This document shows positions 34,113 to 46,200 of a stretch of 64,000 nucleotides of DNA, piece after piece; positions within the stretch are counted from its first letter, which is position 1, and each line of letters begins with the position of its first letter. The position numbers and the translations under genes are program-made. The stretch comes from Trileptium ribeirensis (taxonomy: Eukaryota > Nematoda > Enoplea > Enoplida > Thoracostomopsidae), in contig JASANE010028153.1 in assembly GCA_030248225.1 (NCBI GenBank), positions 109,990 through 173,989 of the forward strand, written 5' to 3'. Under the pieces are notes generated by a model that saw only the letters and a program-made list of their open reading frames with translations, was not told the origin of the DNA and searched no databases.

Positions 34113-34241
34113 TTACTTTGCAGTATTCAATTTATTATCTTCTATTATTTGATTTGCAACTGTCATTATTCCGGCAAATACTTCTTCTCCGGTCGGCACG
34201 ATGTGTTTTGGTTCAAGAATAAAACCAATTATGTCGCTAAC
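34113..34241 (-). CDS. Carboxypeptidase terminal exon
   Basis: After acceptor TTCCAG the exon reads [20 protein letters not shown], then a [10 protein letters not shown] helix, and stops at 34,113-34,115. This is the standard M14A C-terminal strand and helix (GF.L....I.PTGEE...G). Exactly 43 codons including the stop, phase 0, matching the phase-0 end of the 36,195-36,286 exon. Confidence 0.88.
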   Translation of the reverse strand, partial: VSDIIGFILEPKHIVPTGEEVFAGIMTVANQIIEDNKLNTAK

Positions 34242-37200
34242 CTGGAAATAGTTACGATCTACGAAGAACTGGACATTAAGACGTAATTCATAAAGTATAA
34301 ATGTATATCCTCAATTAGTATATAACTGATATGGGGCCGTATCGCATAATTTAAAAAATAAATGTTCCATAATGCAAAGTATTCATGTTATGAGCGTTTT
34401 ACGGCACCACGTATTTGTGATAAGAAGCCGAACGCTATTAACCAACGACACTGTCATAATTGTTATTTTTTCAAAATTTTGCATCCTGCATATTGCCTTT
34501 TGCTTTATATGTTACTCAGTGCTTAAATTTGTGAACAACAGAGCTTCACTACAAGGTATCCAGATTATCTATGTCTTACCCCAACATGTAGTAGTCATCT
34601 GCTGTCCGCACCCCAAACCATTTACGAAGAATGTCAATCAACAACACTGTTACCGTATTTTTGCAACGGTGTTACTTCCGGCTTATGTTGCCTGTTGTTT
34701 ATATTGCTTTGTTTCGTAGATTTATGGGTTTATTACGTTAATTCTCGAATATAAAGTCAATTACAAGGCATCCATACAGACTACCAAACCAAAGAAATAT
34801 ACGAAAAAAACGAAAGGAAGGGTTCTAGTCGTAACTATAACCGGTGCTATTAACACCTCTCGTACTTGGTTCGTCGCATGATGTAGAATCTCAGAAAAGT
34901 CGAAAACAATGTTCCATTCTCACGACTGTGAAAAGAACAGGAAAGCCATAACTTAAATGCTATTATTATTGAGTTTACATTGTTTCATAAGGTAACATGA
35001 TTATCACAAAAAATGATAAACTCTGGGAATTCTTTGATATGCTGAATGTTCACTTGGGAGACTCTTTAACTCAGCATTGCTTTATATGAAAGAAGTTGTA
35101 ATAGCATGCCTGTGTTCCGGTGGAAACAAATATCTGTTGACCATATCATCCTAATATCACAGATCCTATCATACATCATATCACAGGAATATGCGTTTTA
35201 TAAGACCATATCATCCATAAAATCGTTCATTACAGTAGTCGCTCTACGTTAGTTCAGTATAACTTTAGATATATAATCCAGCAATCATAGGCTAGCTGTT
35301 TGTTGCCATGCCGCGATGAGAGTAAATAGGGGTATACAGGGGCTCCGGATCCATCAAGTTTCAGTCTGCGCGACTGACTATCCACTGATTGTTGAAGATG
35401 TGAAATCTAGACTTTAGCTTCTTCCACGTTTTAGCTTTTCCAACGTAAAGTGATAACAAAGGGATCTTGGGCTGTTTAGTCACTTTTTTGAGATGCATAT
35501 TTGCTCCTGCTGGATACATTTGACAGTTTTATACTTTTGTCTAGACTTTAGCTTCTTCCACGTTTTAGCTTTTTTAACGTAAAGTAATAACAAAGGTATC
35601 TTGGGTTGTTTAGTCACTTTTTTGAGATCCATATTTGCTCCTGCTGGATACATTTGACAGTTTTATACTTTTGTCTACACTTAGCTTCTTCCACGTTTTA
35701 GCTTTTTTAACGTAAAGTGATAATAAAGGTATCTTAGGTTGTTTAGTCACTTTTTTGAGATCCATATTTGCTCCTGCTGGATACATTTGATAGTTTTATA
35801 CTTTTGTCTAGACTTAGCTTCTTCCACGTTTTAGCTTTTTTAACGTAAAGTGATAACAAAGGTATCTTAGGTTGTTTAGTCACTTTTTTGAGATCCATAT
35901 TTGCTCCTGCTGGACACATTTGACAGTTTTATACTTTTGTCTAGACTTTTGCTTCTTCCACGTTTTAGCTTTATTAACGTAAAGTAATAACAAAGGTATC
36001 TTGCGTCGTTTAGTCACATTTTCGAGATGCATATTTGCTCCTGCTGAATACATTTAACAGTTTTATACTTTGAACAATTCGCTGTGTTGTTCATTTTCAT
36101 TGTCCTAAAATAAGAGACATCAATCAACTGGCCAATTTCGGATCAAATAACATGTACATTATGCTAAATTATGTCGTTACATCGCGTAACTAACCACTGT
36201 ATCTGAAGGTCGGAGCTCGATTGTATACGCATATTTTATCTTGGCAACACCTTTTGCCCAATCGTCTGCTGAACCTGATGCAGGATCTAAACATATAATA
36301 TTCATCACATTAAGAGAACAGCTTACTGTCTCGAAATATGTTCAACTGGTTTGTTGTGCTACCGTCATTCATACTAAAAGACTTTGATTAAGCAAAGCTG
36401 CGTTTCTGATATACGCAGGCGAACTTCGTCCGATTCAGTGTGCGATTTTGACAAAATAACAGTCATGGTGTAAGCACTTAAAGCGGCCTCACCCGTAAGC
36501 CAGACATTAGAGCGTTTATATTTAGGTTTTGCACAATAATCTGTTCTGGTTTTGGATTTAAATCAGAAAACTTAATAATACGATTATAACCCAAATATTT
36601 AAGATCCAGACGAATATTGGTAAAACTACGGGTCTTTTCCTAATTTACATATCTTTACGCTTAAAGCATTAGACAATGGCTAGTATATGGAATGTTTTGC
36701 TACACTCAATACTATCCATGGAATTTAAAAGAAGTTTCTTTGGTTTTTGTTCCACCAGATATTCTTTTAATAATCAAAGAATATTCCATGAATTTTCAAA
36801 AAATTATCTTTTAAAGAATTATCATATTAAGAAAGATCTTTGAAATTTCAAAGAGTAGTTCTTTGAATTTTAAGAGAATTTTCTGGTGGTGCAGAAATCG
36901 AAGAAACTTCTTTTAAATTTCATGGAAACCTATTATCGGCGTACAAAATTGAGCATCAAAACAGCGTGTGCGATCAAATCATATTCGAGTTTATGGTCGG
37001 CAACGAAGAAAGTGTGTAGTTTTTGCAGTTAAGTAACATCGTTGTACAACTTGAAGCCTTAAGTATAGTTTTCTCACGGTTGTTTCGGCAAAATTGCTTA
37101 CTGAACTAAGATTTCTTCAAGTTAAAATTATGATATAAAAGTTTACAGAAAGAGATTTTACAATAGAATATGTCGTGAGTCAGCGCACGATGCAGTACAC

Positions 37201-40200
37201 ATTAAATGATCTTGTATTATGAAATGGATCCAGCTGCATGATGAATTTTCGGTAACAGCGGTGCTTTTAACAATTGTGATTTTTGTCAAGATATTGCGAT
37301 TTTTACAATTAAATCTAGTGTAAAGGACAAAAGAACGTTAATCGTTTAACCTCTGATGTTACCTAACTCAAGCGATGCTACTGAAGCAGTGTACTATAAG
37401 AAGCGTGTTCTATGAAGTAATTATTGAGATATTCTTTCAGCAACCCATCAAAAGCTTCTAAACTGCCTGTGTGACTAGTGCGTGTCGCATCCAATTATGC
37501 TATAATGGTACGACTTTCAGCGCCTGTCTGTCAAACGTTGCAAGATGCATATATATAAATTAATTCGTACATTATTAAAACGTTAAAACTAGGATTCTTA
37601 ATAAATGAACAATACAACTTACATAAAAGTTGTGCGGAATTTCCGACCCTATATTTTGAATTGTGAACTTTTTCTATAGCATCCGCTCCTCGCTGTGCAA
37701 GGGAATGCTAAAATGGTTAATACCAAAATTGTTGCCTAATTAACTATAAAAATACGTTTACTATTACACGCTGTGAACAATTTTGCTATATCATTTGCTA
37801 CACAGTGTAGTAACTGCGCTAGCACACCACATTTAGTAATGGTTGACGAAAGCATTCGGTGGTTGCATTTATTGACTCGATATCACTGAGAGGTACTACT
37901 ACACTTAGATTTGCATACACATATGAGATATTTTCATACATATTTGTGCCGTAATGTCCTAGACGAACAGTAAAAACTTGAAAATCTGCTATTCTGCCAC
38001 TATTTTAGCATCTATACCTCAGGGGTATTATCTTCCTTCCTAACATAGTCTTGATGTTTCTGATGCTGAGCTTTTAGCTTATCTAGCGACATGGTTGTCT
38101 TTTGCGTCAGTTAACTTTAAACGCGCACATCTGCGTTGCGCTTTTGTCAGGTAATTTCACAATCGCAAAAGCCACAAATCATGATTTAGTCGTATTTTCC
38201 CAGTCACAGTCGCTGTTTACGGTCATTATTTTTCTATTCATTGGCAGCGACCACTCGTAATGTTTATTAATGGCGAACGTCGGCAGAACACTAGCCGATT
38301 TTGTAAAAATGGGCGGGATTTTGACAAAATAGTAACATCAAAAATGAGTCAGTACATAGATCGCCACGGCTCGGCATTTCGCTCGAAAAACGAGCAGATA
38401 TGCAAAATAAAAATGTTGGTGTAATCAAAATGAGTTTACACATCAGGCCTCGTGTTGTCGCGTTCGATAAATAGAAAATATCGATCAAAGCATTTGAAAA
38501 CGCAAATTTTTACCGGATTCAGTTCGTAACTGCGAAAACAGAACATACACAGTGTTAGCAACGAAATAAACTGGTCTCACACCGTAAAGCTAAAACCACA
38601 CGGCTTGCTAGCGAAAATATGGCCTATAATCATGATCATTCAACGTATATAATATAATTGAAATAAGTTACATTCTTATACAGGTTTAATGGTTGTTTTT
38701 CTGATAGCCTTAGAATATGTAGCACAGATTATAGTAATATGATTTATTGCAGCAAATTTTAAATAACTGTCGCTGCGATTTGTCTCCTTGCTGAATGCTT
38801 ATCAATATTGCAATCGCACCAAAATGTTGCAGAAGTATTGTGTAACCGAAAATATATATATAATATATTTATATATTACATCGGGATATAAATTGAATAC
38901 CCAACACGTCACATTTCTGTATAACCAAATTTTAGTGCAGCAAATTGGCGCATGTTTTTTTAAACCAAACCAGCAGAAGTTCCATCTGGATCGTTTCTGT
39001 AGAAGTACTGTTTCTGTAGAAGTTCTATCTCAAACACGAGACGAAATTTTTTCTTCAGGAATTTTTCATTTCAAAATTTATCGTCGCCATATTTTACTGT
39101 CCTAACATCGTTATACAAATACAATGTAGCTGATTTTAACTGCACCGAACTTAAAAGCTCTTCAAAATCATTCCTGAACACCTGACCTACATAATTCCTA
39201 TCCTTGGCAAATCCGTTTTAAAAATTCAATATATAAGCTCATTGAATAAACATTGTCATACTACTTTACTATCAGAGATCATACAGCACTTTGTTTGAAA
39301 ATTGAACTTACAAGCTCTTCAAAGTCATCCGGCATCACTGAATCACCAGTTCCGTATCCAAATGGAATAAGCCACATTTGTGAAAATGAGTGTAACGTTA
39401 GAAACGCAGAAATTGTATCATTTCGATTGAGGACAAAATTTCGTATCGAATCCGACTCGGGCTCAGAAAACGGATGCGGACCGTGGTACACATCATTGCA
39501 TGGATTGCGGCTTGTTCCAGTGGCTACAATAAAACCATTCTTTTTACTTTTCGTTAAAGACGCAGAAATTTTATCATTTCGATTGAGGACAAAATTTCGA
39601 ATCGAATCCGACTAGGGCTCAGAAAATGGATGCGGACAGTGATAAACGCCATTGCACGGATTGCGGCTTGTTCCAGTGGCTACAATAAAATCATTCTTTT
39701 TTTTACTATTCGTTAAAAACGCAGCAATTTTATCATTTTGATTGAGGACAAAATTTCGAATCGAACCTATCTCGGGCTTAGAAAACGGATGCGGACCGTG
39801 ATAGACGTCATTGCATGGATTGCGGCTTGTTCCAGTGGCTGCAATACAATCATAAAATCATTCTATTTTACTATTCGTTAAAAACGCAGCAATTTTATCA
39901 TTTCGATTGAGGACAAAGTTTCGAATCGAATCCGACTCGGGCTCAGAAAACGGAAGAGGACCGTGATAGACGTCACTGCATGGTTTGCGGCTTGTTCCAG
40001 TGGCTACAATAAAATCATTCTTTTTTACTATTCGTTAAAAATGCAGAAATTGTATCATTTCGATTAACTACAAAATTTCGAATCACATTAGACTCGGGCT
40101 CAGAAAACGGATGCGGACAGTGATAGACGTCATTGCATGGATTGCGGCTTGTTTCAGTGGCTGCAATACAATCATAAAATCATTCTATTTTACTATTCGT

Positions 40201-43200
40201 TAAAAACGCAGCAATTTTATCATTTCGATTGAGGACAAAGTTTCGAATCGAATCCGACTCGGGCTCAGAAAACGGATGAGGACCGTGATAGACGTCACTG
40301 CATGGTTTGCGGCTTGTTCCAGTGGCTACAATAAAATCATTCTTTTTTACTATTCGTTAAAAATGCAGAAATTGTATCATTTCGATTGAGGACAAAATTT
40401 CGAATCGAATCCGACTCGGGCTCAGACAACGGATGTGCACCGTGATAGTCGTCATTGCATGGATTGCGGCTTGTTCCAGTGGCTACAATAAAATCATTCT
40501 TTTTTACTATTCGTTAAAAACGCAGAAATTGTACCATTTCGATTGAGGACAAAATTTCGAATCGAATCCGACTCGGGCTCAGAAAACGGATGCGGACCGT
40601 GATAGACGTCATTGCATGGTTTGCGGCTTGTTCCAGTGGCTACAATAAAATGATTCTTTTTTACTATTCGTTAAAAACGCAGAAATTGTATCATTTCGAT
40701 TGAAGACAACATTTCGAATCGAATCCGACTCGGGCTCAAAAAACGGATGCGGTCCGTGATAGACGTCATTGCATGGATTGCGGCTTGTTCCAGTGGCTAC
40801 AATAAAATCATTCTTTTTTACTATTCGTTAAAAACGCAGAAATTGTATCATTTCGATTGAGGACAAAATTTCGAATCGAATCCAACTCGGGCTCAGACAA
40901 CGGATGTGGACCGTGATAGACGTCATTGCATGGATTGCGGCTTGTTCCAGTGGCTACAATAAAATCATTATTTTTTACTATTCGTTAAAAACGCAGAAAT
41001 TGTATCATTTCGATTGAGGACAAAATTTCGAATCGAATCCGACTCGGGCTGAGACAACGGATGTGGACCGTGATAGACGTCATTGCATGGATTGCGGCTT
41101 GTTCCAGTGGCTACAATAAAATCATTATTTTTTACTATTCGTTAAGAACGCAGAAATTGTATCATTTCGATTGAGGACAAAATTTCGAATCGAATCCGAC
41201 TCGGGCTCAGACAACGGATGTGGACCGTGATAGACGTCATTGCATGGATTGCGGCTTGTTCCAGTGGCTACAATAAAATCATTCTTTTTTACTATTCGTT
41301 AAAAACGCAGAAATTGTATCATTTCGATTGAGGACAAAATTTCGAATCGAATCCGACTCGGGCTCAGACAACGGATGTGGACCGTGATAGACGTCATTGC
41401 ATGGATTGCGGCTTGCTCCAGTGGCTACAATAAAATCATTCTTTTTTACTATTCGTTAAAAACGCAGAAATTGTATCATTTCGATTGAGGACAACATTTC
41501 GAATCGAATCCGACTCGGGCTCAGAAAACGGATGTGGACCGTGATAGACGTCATTGCATGGTTTGCGGCTTGTTCCAGTGGGTACAATAAAATCATTCTT
41601 TTTTACTATTCGTTAAAAACGCAGAAATTGTATCATTTCGATTGAGGACAAAATTTCGAATCGAATCCGACTCGGGCTCAGACAACGGATGTGGACCGTG
41701 ATAGACGTCATTGCATGGATTGCGGCTTGCTCCAGTGGCTACAATAAAATCATTCTTTTTTACTATTCGTTAAAAACGCAGAAATTGTATCATTTCGATT
41801 GAGGACAACATTTCGAATCGAATCCGACTCGGGCTCAGAAAACGGATGCGGACCGTGATAGACGTCATTGCATGGATTGCGGCTTGTAGCCTGTAGCTAC
41901 AACAAAATTATTCTTTTTTTGCTTTTCGCAGATTGATTGGAAAAGACGAACTCTTTGCGCATCCACGGACCCCACTGGTCTATGATGTTGACGATGATGC
42001 AGTTGATTACCAAACACCGTTACTTTAAAACTATGGTTGGTCGTTTTATATGCTGCACGAAACAGCTTTATAACCAAGCTTTGTCTCCACAAATAACGCT
42101 GAATAATAGACATACTTACGCTAGCGACACGGCTGCGCCAAACTTCTTTTGCTGATCGCATCTTGTAGTATATACGGCAAGATTTTGTTAACAATTCTTA
42201 GGAAAGAGCTAAAGTTATCTACGTTGATATCTATATCAGGGTATTCATTTGAGATTGAGACATTTATCGCGCTACACTAATCATAGAATCTCCTTTTTTA
42301 CAACGATACGCAATTTTTGTTCCTGTTTATTGATAAGGCTTACTATGCTAACGAAGGCAATGTACTTGTCTTTGTCTATTGTTCCTCAGCGTACCATTAT
42401 ACTAGGTAGTGACTGCTACCTTTAAAACAGCAGCCGGAGTTGAGACAGTTACATTGAAAAACTAAATTTAGGGGAAATTTGCTTTATTGTGCAAAACTGT
42501 CAGCGCACGATTTCAAAAGCAAGACAAAATTGTGATAATATCCGTGAGACTTTTTTTGGCATCTGTATATTGTGAGCAGATAATTTTTGAAAATCTTTTT
42601 AGGGCAAAAATGCTATTAAAGTGAGGCATGATTAACATATTAAAGCATGCAATATAACGGGACTTGGCAGTCCGTTGGTTTAAAATGTACGATTGGACTT
42701 GTTAGTCACAAAGTATTGACGAATACTTTTATATTATTGTTTAAAGTATAACAGCATTTACTTATCTTTGTTTTGTTTAGTTGCTAATATATACTAAAAC
42801 GTAGTATACTCAATTTTTATTAAGTACTACTTATAATTGTTTTTATTTTGTAAATAAAATTGGCAGTATTTTATTATGATGTGACGGAATGTATTTGGTT
42901 AGCTTGCTATTCATTTAAGAAGCAATATCTGGAATAACAATATCATGATTATAATGTAACTGTGGTTTACGTTTCCTTGATAAAATTGTCGCCAACAAAT
43001 AATTTGTAAAAACACAAAAAAGAATGTATATTACTACTGTGGTTATTCGTAATCAAGATCCCCATGATCGTTCGTTAGGACTTTAAGCGTAGATATAGAT
43101 GAAATTTATTGACTTGCTAAATATCAATGGCCATTGCACGTTGCACATTAGACTACAACCATTACTCTTACTTCCCCAGTGATGTCCGTAATTTCTATTC

Positions 43201-46200
43201 AAATCAACTCCATAACAACAAGTCCAAAAACTGCAATACGTCCGCGACCGTGTTTTGCGCCAAATCCGATCCTGCAACGTTAAAGTGCTACTGCTACTTG
43301 TGTGTGAAATATTAAAATAGAAATGTCATCTATCAAGAATATATACACAATTTAAAAACTACTTTAACGCTACAAACTACTCAAGGAAACTACATTAAGT
43401 GTCATGTCATCCTGATCCGGAGAAGAACAAGGTTCTTTAATATTTACCTCAAATTCCGATGTGCTAGAGATGCGTCGCTTAGAGGCATAAGCGCAATTAT
43501 ATGGGTTGACGGGGGGGGGAGGACAAACCCCTCCACTTTTTGACACTTAAGTAATCGTCCCCCCACTTTTTTCGACTGATAAACTTTTAGTGCTCTGTAA
43601 TAAACGCACATGACTATAGATTTTTAATGCCGCACAAATTACCTTAATTGTTTGCTTCACAGTAATAGTTTTTATTTGTTTCATCCGTTTCGCCTCACCA
43701 TATGCGTTTTTCATACATTTTCAGAATTACTGTCTGTTTTAATTACTTTTGGAAAAAGAAAATTTGTCTAACCTGAATAATGTCGTTATATAATTAAATA
43801 CGTTGGTATATGAATACTTTCCCAATTTAGTTAAACCAGAAACCTATTCGAAAGCACGCAAATTTATAACCTTGTTTTTGCCCGTAGCTCTCCCCCAAAC
43901 TTTTTTCTGGATTTGCGCCAATGCTTAGAGGATAGATGACTCTGGCGTGATAGGGGAGGTCCGCGGTGGTGGGTAAGTCAGAAGGGCGTGTAAATTTTTG
44001 AAATTTTAAAGAATTCATAATTCCCCTAAATTTTGCTAGAATTTTGCCCAATTTGCCGTATTTTTGCCAATTTAATATTGTTTCCAGTAAATTTTTTCCC
44101 AATTTTTCCAAATTTTCCAAAATTTTCGGCTTTTTTTCTGGATTTGCGCCAATGCTTAGAAGATGGATGATTCCGGCGTGATAGGAGAGGTCCGCGGTGG
44201 TTGGTAAGTCAGAAGGGCTTGTAAATTTTTGAAATTTTGAAGAATTCATAATTTCCCTTAATTTTGCTAGAATTTTGCCCAATTTGCCGTATTTTTGCCA
44301 ATTTTACATTGTTGTAAATTTTTCCCAATTTTTCCAAATTTTCCAAAATTTTCGGCTCGTCTTGGGTAAACGGGAACAGGGGTGCTCAAGCCATGGGTAA
44401 ATGTGGCTTCTTAGGGGTAGGGATCGGATATTTATGTGGTAAACCGTCCGACCCATCTATTCGTAACATTGATGAATCTGTATTATTGATTTGATATAAA
44501 TATTTAACGCAGTGGAAATCTGCCTAAATATCGAAATTTGATAGCGTCAAAAGCTCAGCTGGAATTTGTTGCTACGTCAAGAATTTCCGCAAACTACATG
44601 CATGACATGGTTTCCGCACCAAATTTATCGAAATATTTTTGTATTGAAAACTTACGTTGGATCTGGAAAACTCATAGCCATCCGGATTTGCCAAAGGCAG
44701 GATATAAATATCAGCAGCGTCAAGTATTTTAGTAATTTCTTGATCATTTCCGTAACCCTGGACGAGCTAAGACAATAATAAGCAAACATGAATACCATGA
44801 TGCATAGTAACTGTGGACGATTATATAAATTTTAAACAGAGTAAACGGAAAACTTCTTCAACTCATATTGCGTAGCCAACTCATTAACGCTTGGGACACG
44901 GATAGAGCCGTATAAGACAGTGCAATGGATCGAGACAAAGAACTCACAAAATCTCTTTGGCTAAGCTAAAGAATAATTTGCCTATTTGAAAACTATTTAA
45001 ACGGAAATGCTGAAGTCAGTGCAATGACGTTTGGTACACCGGTTGGAGTTGCATGAGTAAGTGTAATGGACTGGAACTAAAGAACTCCCAAAATTCGTTG
45101 GCTGAAGTATTATGTGGCAAACCGCATATCAAATTGCGAGACTGCTTACCCGGGCTAAGGCGGTTGATTCAGTGCCCGGATCTAATGAAATTTCTCATGA
45201 CGACATAGGAGAGTTTCTACAAAATAACACTCTTTTATGTAAGAAAGAAAATGACTGCACGTTTTGCGATATAGCGACTTTTTAAGCTAGTACCTTTTGA
45301 TATGTAGCAGCAGTGATCTTTCTTAGGAAACTGATGCTTATTTTAAGTATTATAATGTAACAGCCCGAAATTTTGGGGATTTTAACAGGATATATAAGAA
45401 GGAGAAAATATCTAAATTTAGGTCAAAATACGGGAAAACGTCATGCGACGGGCGATCGGATACCGGTGGAGCGTGACCGGAGTATTATGCTGTGTACCAT
45501 TAATTGTTGTTATAAAAATAAAATATGTCATAATATGTCATGGATAATGTATTGTATCGTCACGCTCCACCCGCCCGAGGTGCACGGGGTGATTTTGGCA
45601 CTACAATTGAATAATCCTGCTACTTAGTATGGTATCCGGTCGGCCCCAAATAAATTGGATGATAACACAAAATGTATTGTTGTAATGTGCTATATATATA
45701 TGTTATGGAAAGCGGTGGCGCACTCGGATGGACCGGGGACGAGGGGCGAGATTTCGACAATCATCTTTCGGTTTCAATTGACTCGGTGCCCCAAGGGCGG
45801 CCCCGGCGCCCCCATTATAAGGGCTGTATAATTATTATAGTTCCCACCCGTCCCTTTTTATAAAAAGGATACGCTCTGGGGGGCCCGGGCGGGGGGGGGG
45901 GTGGCGTGGAATTTCACCCCAAAATTTAAAAGGGGGGGTTTTTAGAATAAATCAAGACTTCAGGGACCTGTTCTGGCCCGGAGGCGGGGAAAAGACAAAA
46001 AGGGAAGGGAGGGGCGAAAACAAAACCCAAAAAAAAGAAAGGAAAAAAAATCTCCACAATATCACCCTTAGAGGGACCACAAAAAAGAGAAAATCTCTAA
46101 AAAATCACACACCCACCCCGCCCGGCGCCCAGCTCACCTTTATAGGAGGGACGCGGGGGACGAGCGGCGCGGGGGGGGGTTATACCTTTCCCCGAAGCGA

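Noticed and set aside
39524..41890. CRISPR-like or in-frame protein-repeat array
   Set aside because: No spacers; units of 157 bases shift frame each time, and the content matches a carboxypeptidase exon plus intron end.
41865..42194. 109-codon minus frame as an extra carboxypeptidase exon or transposase
   Set aside because: It matches no expected segment of the enzyme and has no recognisable transposase motif; its last part runs into the satellite.
44880..44950. Possible zinc-ligand carboxypeptidase exon on the minus strand (NELATQYEL)
   Set aside because: No HxxE motif and no good acceptor/donor pair; similarity is limited to a few residues.
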